Shown here one piece after another: positions 1 to 8,222 of a DNA stretch of 59,566 bases. The notes below the pieces were generated by a model. It searched no databases. It saw nothing but the letters and a program-made list of their open reading frames with translations, and had not been told where the DNA came from. The stretch spans positions 1-59,566 of the forward strand of contig NZ_JAUOZU010000023.1 of assembly GCF_030551875.1 (NCBI RefSeq). Direction: 5' to 3'. The translations under genes and the position numbers were made by a program. This DNA comes from Fluviirhizobium alvei. Lineage in GTDB: Bacteria; Pseudomonadota; Alphaproteobacteria; Rhizobiales; Rhizobiaceae. How positions within the stretch are numbered: the stretch's first letter is position 1; each line of letters begins with the position of its first letter.

Positions 1-2
1 TG

Positions 3-35
3 GGCGTCCTGCGCAATCCGATCGAAGCGGAATAG
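3..35 (+). CDS. C-terminal tail of a truncated upstream gene (uncertain)
   Basis: Reading from position 3 gives an open frame ending in the residues GVLRNPIEAE and a TAG stop. Only eleven codons are visible, so neither the family nor the coding status can be established. It may be the 3' end of a gene that begins outside the window. Positions 36-258, between this stop and the convergent LysR gene, show no convincing gene. Confidence 0.25.
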   Translation, partial: GVLRNPIEAE

Positions 36-258
36 GGCGGCGCGGATATTCGAAGATGTCCGGAGGATAACGCAATCAGCTGCAATCATCGGCGCTCGGT
101 GGAATCCCGGTGGCGACGGCAGGAGGCTCGAGAGAGCTGTTGTTGAACGTCACGGAAAACCGACGCCGATGGCGCATTGATCGTTCCTGCGGACTCTTGC
201 CTTCGCAATTGGTTCAGCAACAATTCGAAGGCGAGCTGTTACCATTCGTTTTCGCTAT

Positions 259-1437
259 TCAGAACGAAGGGCCGGCGACCTCTGCCAGAAAATCCAGCAT
301 CAGTTTCTGCGCGGTGGTGGGCAGCCAGTGCTGACGCATCGTAATGCCGATCGGGCGCAAAAGATGATCGGTGGGGAAGCGGAGATTGACAAGAAGGCCA
401 TGATCGCAATCCCGCTCGGATTGGTGGCGCGATATGCAGCCGAGATGCTGGCGATCCTCAAGCAGTTCACGCATCAGCAGAAGCGAACCGGATTCGATAA
501 TACGGACGGGAGGCTTTCTGTCACTTGAAACGAACAGTGTCTCGAACTGCGCGCGGGTTGGGGTGCCGCTTCTCGGCACGACCCAGGGATAGGCGAGCAG
601 GTCTTCAACGGAAAGATCATCCCGTTTTGCCAGCGGATGATCCGGCCCGGCGATCAGCGCTAGCCGATCGTCGAACAGGCGCTGCTGCAGCACATCGCCG
701 ATCGGGGCGGGTTCGCGCAGGGCTCCGATGAGGAAATCGATCGACCCGCGCCTGAGCCCAGCGAGCAATTCGTCATAGGGGCCGTCGAGAATGCTGACGG
801 GGTAGGTGGGTTTCAGCTGCCGGAACCGGCTGAGCGCGCGCGGCAACAGCGCGGAACGCGAGAGCGGCATGGCACCGATCACGACCCTGCCAGCCTCGCC
901 GCCATTGAACTCAGCGAGTTCGGCATCGACCTGATCCAGTTCATAAATGGTCAGCCTCGCCGCCTGGATCAGCCCTTCGCAAGGCCGGGTTGGCAGGATG
1001 CCGAACGAGGTGCGTTCGAAGAGCCTCCGTCCGGCGTCCTGCTCGACCTGGGTGACGGCACGATGCACCGTCGGCTGGGCCAGTCCGAGCCGACGTGCCG
1101 CAAGCGTGAAATTCTCGCTCTCGCCGACCGCGATCAGCGCCTGCAGTTGCGCGTAACTGAGGGTGAGCTTGAGCCGCGGTGCGATATCGCCAAGGACGGG
1201 GTCGAGCAAGGAAAAGGCGCTTCGGATCCGCTGGTGCAGGACCGATCCCCTTTGCGTCAGGAAGAAGCCGTGCGAAGTCCGGTCGAACAGGGGGCCGCCC
1301 GTCTCTCGTTCCAGCTTGCCGATGGCCTGGGTCACGGCGGGTTGCGAGAGGTTGAAGACTGCGGATGCGGCCGTCAGGGTTTTCAGCTCGGCAACGGCCA
1401 CGAAGAGACGAAGATGGCGTAGGTTGCGCGTTATCAT
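259..1437 (-). CDS. LysR-family regulator with two tandem HTH domains
   Basis: A 392-residue LysR-type transcriptional regulator, probably controlling the adjacent aromatic ring-cleavage genes. Most LysR proteins have about 300 residues and one N-terminal winged HTH. This one has two: residues 8-65 (with LSQPAVTQAIGKLE) and residues 95-150 (with LAQPTVHRAVTQVE). A normal substrate-binding domain follows (about 172-380, with DGPYDELLAGLRRG). Its ATG overlaps the stop of the DUF1932 gene (ATGA), so the two are translationally coupled. The gene is divergent from the galB-like operon, and a LysR-type dyad lies in the divergent region. The effector is unknown; a pathway intermediate is an inference. 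Confidence 0.9.
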   Translation of the reverse strand: MITRNLRHLRLFVAVAELKTLTAASAVFNLSQPAVTQAIGKLERETGGPLFDRTSHGFFLTQRGSVLHQRIRSAFSLLDPVLGDIAPRLKLTLSYAQLQALIAVGESENFTLAARRLGLAQPTVHRAVTQVEQDAGRRLFERTSFGILPTRPCEGLIQAARLTIYELDQVDAELAEFNGGEAGRVVIGAMPLSRSALLPRALSRFRQLKPTYPVSILDGPYDELLAGLRRGSIDFLIGALREPAPIGDVLQQRLFDDRLALIAGPDHPLAKRDDLSVEDLLAYPWVVPRSGTPTRAQFETLFVSSDRKPPVRIIESGSLLLMRELLEDRQHLGCISRHQSERDCDHGLLVNLRFPTDHLLRPIGITMRQHWLPTTAQKLMLDFLAEVAGPSF

Positions 1438-2309
1438 AATGCCGAAAGCACCCTGTCGGCTCTCTCGGCAAAGATGTCCTCTCCCGGAGCAAGGTCAAGC
1501 TGCGAGAGATGGCGCTGCCAGGTGACCGTGCCCGAACTGATCCAGTCCGGCAATCCGAGATCTCTCAGCGTGGTGCAGACTTCCTCCATTTCGGCGGCAC
1601 GGCGGGCACCATGGACCAGCATCCTTTCTAGATTGTAGGTGCCGCGCCGGCGCCAGTCGATGCCCGGATCGGATGCCTGCAATGAAGCGATGACCGCATC
1701 GTCAACACCGGCGCGGCGGGCTGCCAGCAGACATTCGCTGGTGAGCGCCTCAAGGCCTTTGATCATGACCGAGCGCAGCATCTTGATCATCGATGCGTCG
1801 CCGACGCGCGCTCCGGCGATTGTGGGCTCCATACCGAGTCTGATCAGCAGGTCGGCAGCGCTGTCGGCTTGGGCGCCGGAAAGCAGGATCGGCACCTGAT
1901 GGCGTTTCGGATAGACGGGCGCCATGATTGCCATGTCAGTATAGACACCACCTGCGGCTTCGATGATCCGTGCGGCTTCGGTCTTTGTCCCGGGAGCACA
2001 GGAGTTGCCATCGAGCCAGATTGCTCCCGGTCTGAGGAAGGGCGCGCAGGCGCTCGCCGCCGACAATGCCTGATCTGCCGTGACCAGCGAAAAGACCAGC
2101 ATCGCATTCTCGAGCGCAAGCGCGGGCGTGGCACAAGCGACGACACCGTTCTGCCGGCAGCGATCGATAATGAGGTCGCTCGTCGAAGGAGCCTCGATGC
2201 CCCGATCATAGGCCGCAAGAGGCATGGAGCGGTCATGCGTCCAGGAGCCGGAGATAGCATGGGCCGCTTCGCCGAAACCCACGAATCCGATTGGGGGTAG
2301 GTCGCTCAT
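1434..2309 (-). CDS. NAD(P)-binding DUF1932 dehydrogenase (6-phosphogluconate/HIBADH superfamily)
   Basis: A 291-residue protein with an N-terminal Rossmann motif (GFVGFGEAAHAI, about residues 8-19) and a C-terminal helical DUF1932 domain (with KMLRSVMIKGLEAL). This is the beta-hydroxyacid dehydrogenase superfamily. Proteins of this type occur beside protocatechuate/gallate meta-cleavage genes, but their substrate is usually unassigned. The start at 2309 (MSDLPP) was preferred over the upstream in-frame start because AGGATCAGGAAC precedes it. It is the first gene of a two-gene minus-strand unit with the LysR gene and is divergent from the ring-cleavage operon. Confidence 0.8.
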   Translation of the reverse strand: MSDLPPIGFVGFGEAAHAISGSWTHDRSMPLAAYDRGIEAPSTSDLIIDRCRQNGVVACATPALALENAMLVFSLVTADQALSAASACAPFLRPGAIWLDGNSCAPGTKTEAARIIEAAGGVYTDMAIMAPVYPKRHQVPILLSGAQADSAADLLIRLGMEPTIAGARVGDASMIKMLRSVMIKGLEALTSECLLAARRAGVDDAVIASLQASDPGIDWRRRGTYNLERMLVHGARRAAEMEEVCTTLRDLGLPDWISSGTVTWQRHLSQLDLAPGEDIFAERADRVLSAL

Positions 2310-2377
2310 GTTCCTGATCCTTCGTTTGTTCGGCAGATGTCGGAACATTGGCAGATCTGCGGCATAGATTCCATTCG

Positions 2378-2396
2378 CTATAGCTTGAACTTATAG
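2378..2396. promoter_or_regulatory. LysR-type operator dyad (T-N11-A)
   Basis: The sequence CTATAGCTTGAACTTATAG has 5-bp inverted arms CTATA/TATAG and contains a T-N11-A core, the usual LysR recognition pattern. It lies in the 160-bp divergent region between the DUF1932-LysR unit and the galB-like gene, 74 bp upstream of the latter's ATG. It is a plausible site for the adjacent double-HTH regulator. Binding is inferred. Confidence 0.5.
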
Positions 2397-2469
2397 TTTG
2401 GAGCGACCTTTCGATTTGATCTCCAGAGGGGGCGGGCGCATCCCTTGGAACAGACATCAGGAGGTTCCA

Positions 2470-3216
2470 ATGACCAAGGATAATGTTGCGGCCAAGACCG
2501 CACTCGTCATCAGCGCGCACGCAGCCGATTTCGTCTGGCGCTGCGGCGGCGCCATCGCCCTGCATGCGGCAATGGGCTACAGGGTGACAGTCGTTTGCCT
2601 GTCGTTCGGTGAACGCGGCGAATCCGCCAAGTTGTGGAAACAACCTGGCATGACCCTCGACAGGGTGAAGGCGGCGCGGCGCGCGGAGGCCGAGAAGGCG
2701 GCCGCGGCGCTCGGTGTCCACGATTTGATCAGCTTCGATCTCGGCGACTATCCGCTGCGCCTCACCGATGAGGACAAGTACCGTCTCGTCGACGTGATCC
2801 GCGATGTACAGCCCGCCTTCATGATGAGCCACTCACAGTATGATCCCTACAACACCGATCACATGTACGCGACGCAGGTGGCGCTCGAAACCCGCATGAT
2901 CGCCCAGGCCTGGGGTCACAATCCCGGCCAGAAGGTGCTCGGTGCCCCGCAACTCTATCTCTTCGAGCCGCACCAGACCGAACAGATGGGCTGGAAACCC
3001 GATGTCTTCCTCGACATCACCTCGGTCTGGGATCGGAAGCGCGCCGCCATCGAATGCATGGAGGGGCAGGAACATCTGTGGGAATTCTATACCCGTGTTG
3101 CGGAAAACCGCGCCAACCATTTCATGCGCAACTCCGGCGGCCAGTCGGGCGGGCGCGCCGCAAAATATGCGGAAGGCTTTCAGTCCGTGTTCCCGCGCAC
3201 CGTTGACGAACTCTGA
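2470..3216 (+). CDS. galB: 4-oxalomesaconate hydratase, GalB type (PIG-L/LmbE fold)
   Basis: A 248-residue PIG-L/LmbE-family protein. The N-terminal motif ISAHAADFVWRCGG (about residues 14-27) carries the family's metal-ligand His and Asp. A second histidine cluster, SHSQYDPYNTDH, lies near residues 119-130. GalB of Pseudomonas putida has this fold and hydrates 4-oxalomesaconate to 4-carboxy-4-hydroxy-2-oxoadipate. The ATG at 2470 follows AGGAGGTT at good spacing, so the longer TTG-started frame was rejected. It is the first gene of the four-gene operon. Confidence in the fold is high. The exact reaction rests on the aldolase and PrpF-type neighbours. Confidence 0.82.
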   Translation: MTKDNVAAKTALVISAHAADFVWRCGGAIALHAAMGYRVTVVCLSFGERGESAKLWKQPGMTLDRVKAARRAEAEKAAAALGVHDLISFDLGDYPLRLTDEDKYRLVDVIRDVQPAFMMSHSQYDPYNTDHMYATQVALETRMIAQAWGHNPGQKVLGAPQLYLFEPHQTEQMGWKPDVFLDITSVWDRKRAAIECMEGQEHLWEFYTRVAENRANHFMRNSGGQSGGRAAKYAEGFQSVFPRTVDEL

Positions 3217-3252
3217 TCGCCGCCCGTTTCACGGTCAAGGAGGAGAGACCGA

Positions 3253-4221
3253 ATGTCCAGACCGACCAATCCATCCTTCGATATCGCCCATCTGGCGCAT
3301 GTCGAAATGCTGACCGACAGGTTCGACGAGAGCCTCGATTTCTTCACGCGTGTCTACGGGTTGAAACTGTCCGGTCAGGACGAGACGTCTGCCTATCTGC
3401 GCGCCTGGGACGATTATGAATATTGCACCCTCAAGCTGACACGTGCCGACCGCACCGGTGTTGGTCACATTGCCTATCGGGCCTCGAGCCCGGAAGCGCT
3501 CGAGCGGCGCGCCGAGATCATCGAAGCCTCTGATTTCAAGATCCATGGCTGGAATGATGGCGACCAGAGCCATGGCCGGGCCTTCCGCTTCGAAGACCCG
3601 TTTGGTCACGTCTTCGAGATCTATTGGGAGACGAACTGGTATGCGCCCCAGGATATGGCTGAACAGGCTGCTCTCAAGAATACCGCGTCGGCTTTTACAG
3701 GGGCTGCTCCCCGCCGACTCGATCACCTCAATCTTCTGAGTTCCGACGTTCGCGAGTTCCGCCGTTTCATGGAAACCTGCCTCGGCGCCCGTGTGACGGA
3801 ACTGATCCAGCTCGACAATGGCCGCATCGGCGGCTGCTGGTTCACGATCAACAACAAGACCTACGATCTCGCCTGCACCGAGGAACATGGCGGCGGCGTC
3901 GGTCGGCTGCACCATGTGACCTACGCGACCGACCAGCGGGAGGATATCCTGCGGGCCGCGGATATCTTCCTGCAGAACGGCGTTCATATCGAAACCGGCC
4001 CGCATAAGCATGCGATCCAGGGCACCTTCTTCCTCTATGTCTGGGAGCCGGCCGGCAATCGTGTCGAGCTCGCCAATTCCGGTGCGAGGCTCATCCTTGC
4101 ACCTGACTGGCAGCCGGTCGTGTGGACCGAAGCCGAACGAAAGAAGGGACAGGCTTGGGGGCTGAAGACGATCGAGAGTTTTCATACCCATGGCACACCG
4201 CCGGTAAAGAAGGAGCATTGA
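3253..4221 (+). CDS. VOC-family (type I) extradiol ring-cleavage dioxygenase
   Basis: A 322-residue two-module vicinal-oxygen-chelate protein of the catechol 2,3-dioxygenase type. The N-terminal module ends near residue 130 ([13 protein letters not shown]). The C-terminal module carries the expected Fe(II) ligands: His in RLDHLNLL (about 156), His in RLHHVTYA (about 219) and Glu in NRVELANS (about 276). It would open a catecholic ring next to the diol. A strong AAGGAGGAG precedes the ATG. It sits between the hydratase and aldolase genes, where LigAB/GalA-type (type II) dioxygenases are normally associated. The substrate is unknown; a carboxylated catechol or pyrogallol is inferred from the downstream enzymes. 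Confidence 0.85.
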   Translation: MSRPTNPSFDIAHLAHVEMLTDRFDESLDFFTRVYGLKLSGQDETSAYLRAWDDYEYCTLKLTRADRTGVGHIAYRASSPEALERRAEIIEASDFKIHGWNDGDQSHGRAFRFEDPFGHVFEIYWETNWYAPQDMAEQAALKNTASAFTGAAPRRLDHLNLLSSDVREFRRFMETCLGARVTELIQLDNGRIGGCWFTINNKTYDLACTEEHGGGVGRLHHVTYATDQREDILRAADIFLQNGVHIETGPHKHAIQGTFFLYVWEPAGNRVELANSGARLILAPDWQPVVWTEAERKKGQAWGLKTIESFHTHGTPPVKKEH

Positions 4222-4223
4222 CC

Positions 4224-4895
4224 ATGGCTGTCGTGGTTCAGAACATCGAAAGGGTTTCGCAAGCGATCATTGACAGGCTGGCCGCCGCAGGCGTTGCGAC
4301 CGTCCATGAAGCACAGGGTCGCAAGGGCATGCTGGCAAGCCATATGCGACCGATCTATTCCGGCGCACAGATCGCCGGTTCCGCGATTACAATTTCGGCC
4401 CCTCCGGGCGACAACTGGATGCTGCATGTGGCGATCGAACAGGTGATTGACGGCGATATTCTTGTACTGGCGCCGACAAGCCCTTGCGATAACGGCTATT
4501 TCGGCGATCTGCTCGCGACTTCGGCAATGGCGCGGGGCTGCCGCGGTCTCGTCATCGATGCCGGTGTGCGCGATATCCGCGATCTGACCGCGATGGGGTT
4601 TCCGGTCTGGTCGAAGGCAATCTCCGCTCAGGGAACGGTCAAGGAGACGCTCGGCTCCGTCAACGTGCCGGTTGTCTGCGCCGGCGCCCTCATCGAAGCT
4701 GGCGATGTGATCGTCGCTGACGATGACGGCGTCTGCGTGGTCAAGCGCAGCGAGGCGGAAACGGTTGCCGCGGCTGCAGAAAAGCGTCTTGCCAACGAGG
4801 AAGCCAAGCGCAAGCGGCTCGCTGCGGGCGAACTCGGGCTCGATATCTATGACATGCGGGGCACTCTGGCCGCCAAGGGTCTGAAATATGTCTGA
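4224..4895 (+). CDS. ligK: 4-carboxy-4-hydroxy-2-oxoadipate aldolase (LigK/GalC, RraA fold)
   Basis: A 223-residue RraA-fold class II aldolase. It should cleave 4-carboxy-4-hydroxy-2-oxoadipate to pyruvate and oxaloacetate, and such enzymes also decarboxylate oxaloacetate. Family features visible are [15 protein letters not shown] (about residues 94-108) followed by VIDAGVRD, where the Arg-Asp pair contributes to the divalent-metal site. The ATG at 4224, two bases after the upstream stop, is chosen because AAGGAG precedes it; a longer in-frame extension has no ribosome site. Its 3' end overlaps the next gene by 8 bp. The family is also called GalC or HMG aldolase. Confidence 0.86.
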   Translation: MAVVVQNIERVSQAIIDRLAAAGVATVHEAQGRKGMLASHMRPIYSGAQIAGSAITISAPPGDNWMLHVAIEQVIDGDILVLAPTSPCDNGYFGDLLATSAMARGCRGLVIDAGVRDIRDLTAMGFPVWSKAISAQGTVKETLGSVNVPVVCAGALIEAGDVIVADDDGVCVVKRSEAETVAAAAEKRLANEEAKRKRLAAGELGLDIYDMRGTLAAKGLKYV

Positions 4896-5958
4896 CGAGG
4901 GGATCCGCTGCCTCTGGATGCGTGGAGGCACGTCGAAAGGCGCCTATTTCCTGAAGGCGGATCTGCCCGCCGACCCGGCGGACCGGGATGATCTGTTACT
5001 CCGGATCATGGGTTCTCCCGATCCGCGGCAGATCGACGGGATCGGCGGAGCAGATCCGCTTACCTCGAAGGTGGCGGTGCTTTCGCCTTCGAGCCGTGCG
5101 GATGCCGATATCGATTATCTCTTCCTGCAGGTGTTCGTCGATCAGGCTCTGGTCAGCGATGCGCAGGGCTGCGGCAACATTCTCGCCGGCGTCGGTCCGG
5201 CAGCGATCGAGCGCGGTCTGGTGCCGGTTGCCGGCGACGAGACGACCGTTCGGATCCACATGGTCAATACGGGCGAGGTGGCACTTGCGCGGGTGAAGAC
5301 GCCGGGCGGTCGTGTTTCTTATAGCGGATCGATGGAGATCGCAGGCGTCCCCGGCAGTCATGCGGCAGTGCCGCTTCTGTTCATGAATATTGCGGGCTCG
5401 ATGTGCGGCGCGCTGCTGCCGACCGGAAATCCCGTCGACATCATCGACGGCCATGAGGTCACGCTGATCGATAACGGCATGCCCTGCGTAATTCTCAAGG
5501 CATCCGATTTCGCTCTGACCGGTCAGGAAAGCCGCGAGGAGATCGAGGCAAACGAAGCGCTCAAAGCCAAGATCGAGGCGATCCGGCTCAAGGCGGGGCC
5601 GATGATGAATCTCGGTGATGTGACGACGGCATCGGTGCCGAAAATGACGCTGGTGTCTCCGGCCACCGGTGATGGGATCCTATCGACCCGCAGCTTCATT
5701 CCCCACCGCGTCCATGCCTCGATCGGCGTGTTCGCGGCGATCACGGTTGCGACCGCGACCCGGCTCGGACATGGGCCGGCGGCAATACCCAATCAGCCCG
5801 GCGACGGGCGATACCGGATCGAGCATCCAATCGGCACGATGGAGGTTTTCCTCGATATCGGCGAAGACGGGACAATCAGAGGCGCAGGCTCGGTCAGGAC
5901 CGCACGCAAACTGTTCGATGGTCTCGTCTTTCCTCGGGATCGCGCCAGTAGAGCCTAA
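4888..5958 (+). CDS. galD: 4-oxalomesaconate tautomerase, GalD/PrpF family
   Basis: A 356-residue PrpF-family protein (diaminopimelate-epimerase fold). The N-terminal signature [12 protein letters not shown] (about residues 10-21) and QGCGNILAG (about 91-99) are typical. In gallate catabolism GalD converts the keto form of oxalomesaconate to the enol form used by the GalB hydratase. The ATG overlaps the aldolase gene by 8 bp, so translation is coupled. PrpF-family members also isomerise methylaconitate, but the hydratase and aldolase neighbours favour the oxalomesaconate role. Confidence 0.84.
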   Translation: MSDEGIRCLWMRGGTSKGAYFLKADLPADPADRDDLLLRIMGSPDPRQIDGIGGADPLTSKVAVLSPSSRADADIDYLFLQVFVDQALVSDAQGCGNILAGVGPAAIERGLVPVAGDETTVRIHMVNTGEVALARVKTPGGRVSYSGSMEIAGVPGSHAAVPLLFMNIAGSMCGALLPTGNPVDIIDGHEVTLIDNGMPCVILKASDFALTGQESREEIEANEALKAKIEAIRLKAGPMMNLGDVTTASVPKMTLVSPATGDGILSTRSFIPHRVHASIGVFAAITVATATRLGHGPAAIPNQPGDGRYRIEHPIGTMEVFLDIGEDGTIRGAGSVRTARKLFDGLVFPRDRASRA

Positions 5959-6267
5959 AGGGTGAAGAAAACTTATCCACCGGCCTGTCGCAAATTTCGT
6001 TTTGAAGATGTCCAGAGGCCCGTCTTCACGACGTTCCCCGGCAATACTATTCGAGAGCCCAATTAAATGCCGCAACGTCGAAAACTAGTAACGCACCGAG
6101 GCCGTCGGCATCGTCTCAAATGACAATACCGACGTGTGCCGGGTCAGTGCGCGGCGGCTCGAGCACAATGATGAAGGGGTCTCGACCGTCAGTTGATCCG
6201 CGCCACTTCCATGAGGAAGGTAACTTGGTCGCCGAAGCTGGAACCGCAACGAGATACGATTTCAGGC
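5959..6267. other. Gene-free spacer between aromatic and denitrification modules
   Basis: About 309 bp of lower-GC sequence separates the galD-like gene from the convergent pseudoazurin gene. Frames in it lack ribosome-binding sites and show no recognisable family. I see no clear terminator hairpin. It may be a degraded remnant or simple spacer. Confidence 0.5.
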
Positions 6268-6711
6268 TCAATTACCGGATGCTGCGATGTCCGCGTCGAG
6301 ACGTTCGCGGGCCTTTTTCGGCAGCTTGGCGGTCTTGATAGATTCGAGATTGGCGGGCTTGTCGCCCACGACGACCAGCGCAACCATGCCCATGCCCAAA
6401 TGCGGGGCGCATTTGATAACGTAGGCACCTTCGGTGCTGAAGGTGATCTTGACGGTTTCGTTCATTTTTCCCTTGAAGGCCTCGGCGCCCTCGGGGATGA
6501 GATCCTTGATGGTTTCGGCATTGTGGGATTTGTCAGTCGGCAAAAAGGTAACGCTATCCCCCACGGCGATCTTCGAAAGACCCGGTTCGAACACCATCGC
6601 GCCGTCCTTGCCCTTGTTCAGCATATGGACTTCGAAATCGGCGGCGGTCGCCTGAGAGGCGGCGGCCAAGGCCATGGCGATGTAGACTGTGGTTCTGATA
6701 AGATTTTTCAT
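6268..6711 (-). CDS. paz: Pseudoazurin (periplasmic blue copper protein)
   Basis: A 147-residue cupredoxin with a Sec signal peptide (residues 1-23, ending QATA before ADFEV). The type 1 copper ligands are H63 (in KSHNAE), C101, H104 and M109 (in [10 protein letters not shown]). Their spacing matches the His40-Cys78-His81-Met86 set of known pseudoazurins. It carries electrons in the periplasm, here most likely to NirK and possibly the nitric oxide reductase. The start at 6711 is supported by GGAGC upstream and by the signal peptide; the longer frame is discounted. An FNR/NnrR-type site at 6781-6794 lies 76 bp upstream of the start codon, consistent with low-oxygen, NO-responsive expression. 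Confidence 0.93.
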   Translation of the reverse strand: MKNLIRTTVYIAMALAAASQATAADFEVHMLNKGKDGAMVFEPGLSKIAVGDSVTFLPTDKSHNAETIKDLIPEGAEAFKGKMNETVKITFSTEGAYVIKCAPHLGMGMVALVVVGDKPANLESIKTAKLPKKARERLDADIAASGN

Positions 6712-6780
6712 AGGTTTGCTCCATGTCTGGGCTTTGGTTTTCCAATGAGGCTTACTGTAGAGCAACATGTCATCGTCTCT

Positions 6781-6794
6781 TTGTTGGTGCGCAA
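6781..6794 (-). promoter_or_regulatory. FNR/NnrR-type box upstream of pseudoazurin
   Basis: TTGTTGGTGCGCAA matches TTG-N8-CAA, the half-site layout of FNR/FixK/NnrR boxes. It is centred about 76 bp upstream of the pseudoazurin start codon, compatible with a class II promoter having a 35-nt leader. Confidence 0.6.
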
Positions 6795-6853
6795 ATATCT
6801 CGTCGATTCCGTTGGAAGCGCGTTGGAGGGCCAATTGTAGCATTCCGGTCTCG

Positions 6854-7009
6854 TCACTGCTGAACATAAAGGATCGTCGCGATGAGGCAGGCTGCACTGA
6901 CAGCGATGATTGTGCTGTATCCCTGCAAGACGCCCATCCGGTGCAGCAGAATCGAAAAGCCGACGATGATGGGGGCTGCAACAACAAGCCCGATCTGTGC
7001 GTCCGTCAT
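6854..7009 (-). CDS. Small two-TM membrane protein (51 aa), unannotated type
   Basis: A 51-codon frame ([10 protein letters not shown]... ending ILYVQQ) is preceded by AAGGAGATC eight bases before its ATG. Two hydrophobic helices are predicted, roughly residues 5-26 and 31-49, joined by a short HRMGV-containing turn. The frame ends 142 bp upstream of the pseudoazurin gene and reads the same way. Its start is about 115 bp from the divergent norE start, so it may share the FNR/NnrR-type site at 7058-7071. I do not recognise the family. Location suggests a small subunit or assembly partner in nitric-oxide or nitrite respiration, which is inference. Confidence 0.6.
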   Translation of the reverse strand: MTDAQIGLVVAAPIIVGFSILLHRMGVLQGYSTIIAVSAACLIATILYVQQ

Positions 7010-7057
7010 GACATGATCTCCTTTTCTCCATTCTTAGCGATCCGGTATCCATGGTCT

Positions 7058-7071
7058 TTGTTCCGGCGCAA
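7058..7071 (+). promoter_or_regulatory. FNR/NnrR-type box in the norE divergent region
   Basis: TTGTTCCGGCGCAA fits TTG-N8-CAA. It is centred about 59 bp upstream of the preferred norE start at 7124 and about 55 bp upstream of the divergent 51-residue frame, so it could serve both directions. Confidence 0.65.
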
Positions 7072-7123
7072 AGAACGCCGGTCGTAGGCGGGATTACAGT
7101 CCCGGCAAATGGAGACCGGACAA

Positions 7124-7669
7124 ATGGTAGCTTTGGATGACGATGCGAGACCTGACGAAGGCAGCGGAGACCTTGTGCTCTGGATACTGGTATGGAGCGA
7201 ACTGGCCGCCTTCGGGTTGCTTCTGTCGGGCTTCCTCATCATGTCCTTCCTGCATCCGGACAGTTTCTCCTTGGCGAAGCTGCATCTTGATGGGCGCCTG
7301 GCAAGTTTGAACACGCTTGTCCTGATCACCAGCGGCTGGCTGGCGGCCGAAGCGGCCAGAGCGCGGACGGAGAAACTGGGAAGGTTTGCACTGATTGGCG
7401 CCTCCCTGCTCGGTTTCGCCTTCCTGGGGATCAAGTTCGTGGAATATCAGGCCGAATGGCGGTTCCTCGGCGATGCGACGCTGCAACCGTTCTTCGAACT
7501 CTACTTCCTCATCACCGGCTTTCATCTTGCGCATGTGGCCTTCCTTGCTCTCATCATGCTGCTTATTGCCCGCAAGCCGGAACAAACGAATGTGACGCTG
7601 GTGACCACGATCTGGCATGTGATCGACATCGTCTGGCTCGTCATTTTCCCCATCGTCTATCTGGGATGA
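7124..7669 (+). CDS. norE: NorE, cytochrome c oxidase subunit III-like protein
   Basis: A 181-residue, roughly five-helix membrane protein of the heme-copper oxidase subunit III family. Typical motifs are WILVWSELAAFGLL near the N terminus and GFHLAHVAFLALIMLL plus TIWHVIDIVWLVIF near the C terminus. NorE proteins accompany the nitric oxide reductase and improve its activity or assembly. The start at 7124 (MVALDDD) is preferred to the ATG five codons upstream because GGAG lies nine bases before it. The stop overlaps the norF start (ATGA). It heads the norEF unit behind an FNR/NnrR-type box. Confidence 0.88.
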   Translation: MVALDDDARPDEGSGDLVLWILVWSELAAFGLLLSGFLIMSFLHPDSFSLAKLHLDGRLASLNTLVLITSGWLAAEAARARTEKLGRFALIGASLLGFAFLGIKFVEYQAEWRFLGDATLQPFFELYFLITGFHLAHVAFLALIMLLIARKPEQTNVTLVTTIWHVIDIVWLVIFPIVYLG

Positions 7670-7959
7670 AACCGATGCAGAAACAGAAACAAGTATGGCT
7701 CATGGGTGCGGCTTCCCTGACGATGCTCGCTGCAGTCAGTGCCGGTCTGATTGCCGCGCAGTGGAAACATGAAGCGATACCTTTTGCAGCATTTGGTGTC
7801 GTTCTGCTTCTCACTCTGGTCAAGTCGAGATGGGTCGTCATGGACTTCATGGGCCTGCGCGGCAAGCGACCCGGACTCGCCTCAGCCCTCGTTGCCTGGG
7901 TCGGCTTCTTCGCTCTTGCCGCATCGGCGAAATCGGCTTTGGCCCTGTTGGTCGGATAG
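7666..7959 (+). CDS. norF: NorF, small membrane protein (subunit IV-like)
   Basis: A 97-residue membrane protein with three predicted helices. The motif KSRWVVMDFMGLRGKRP (about residues 48-64) is typical of NorF and prokaryotic cytochrome oxidase subunit IV-like proteins. Its ATG overlaps the norE stop by four bases. A second in-frame ATG lies three codons in. The family is associated with efficient NO reductase function, without a known catalytic role. A gene-free stretch of 263 bp containing the norC promoter follows. Confidence 0.85.
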   Translation: MKPMQKQKQVWLMGAASLTMLAAVSAGLIAAQWKHEAIPFAAFGVVLLLTLVKSRWVVMDFMGLRGKRPGLASALVAWVGFFALAASAKSALALLVG

Positions 7960-8112
7960 GTCGCAACGGTTAAACCAGCGACCGGAAACGCTAAGAAAAC
8001 CAAGCACCTTTGATCGGAAACCCGGGAAACCGCCTTGCCGGAAAGTCGTCGTCGGCGCGGTCCTTCCTTGTCTTCCGCCAAGGCCGGGACGGCCAGTCAC
8101 AGCTGAAATTGT

Positions 8113-8126
8113 TTGCATTTACGCAA
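8113..8126 (+). promoter_or_regulatory. FNR/NnrR-type box upstream of norC
   Basis: TTGCATTTACGCAA fits TTG-N8-CAA. It is centred about 103 bp upstream of the norC ATG, leaving room for a leader of about 60 nt. It suggests that norCBQD has its own promoter separate from norEF. Confidence 0.65.
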
Positions 8127-8222
8127 AGAAGCTCCCGGCGAATTCGGGCATCCCTGCTGCCTGAGGCAAGTCGATGACCTGCCCAATGAACAGAGCCCAT
8201 TTCGGGGCGTGAGGGACACCTT

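Noticed and set aside
110-334. A 74-residue forward frame near the window start
   Set aside because: It overlaps the 3' end of the LysR gene, lacks a ribosome site and resembles no family.
3235-4218. A 327-residue reverse-strand open frame opposite the dioxygenase
   Set aside because: The forward frame has the complete VOC metal site and operon context. The reverse frame shows no motif.
49-6018. Direct repeat TTCGAAGATGTCCGGAGG (49-66) and TTTGAAGATGTCCAGAGG (6001-6018) flanking the aromatic module
   Set aside because: A 16/18 match is expected many times by chance in 60 kb. There is no transposase, inverted repeat or composition break to support a mobile unit.
5680-6075. A reverse-strand 131-residue frame reaching into the 6-kb spacer
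   Set aside because: Most of it is antisense to the galD-like gene, with no start signal. The non-overlapping part is too short to identify.
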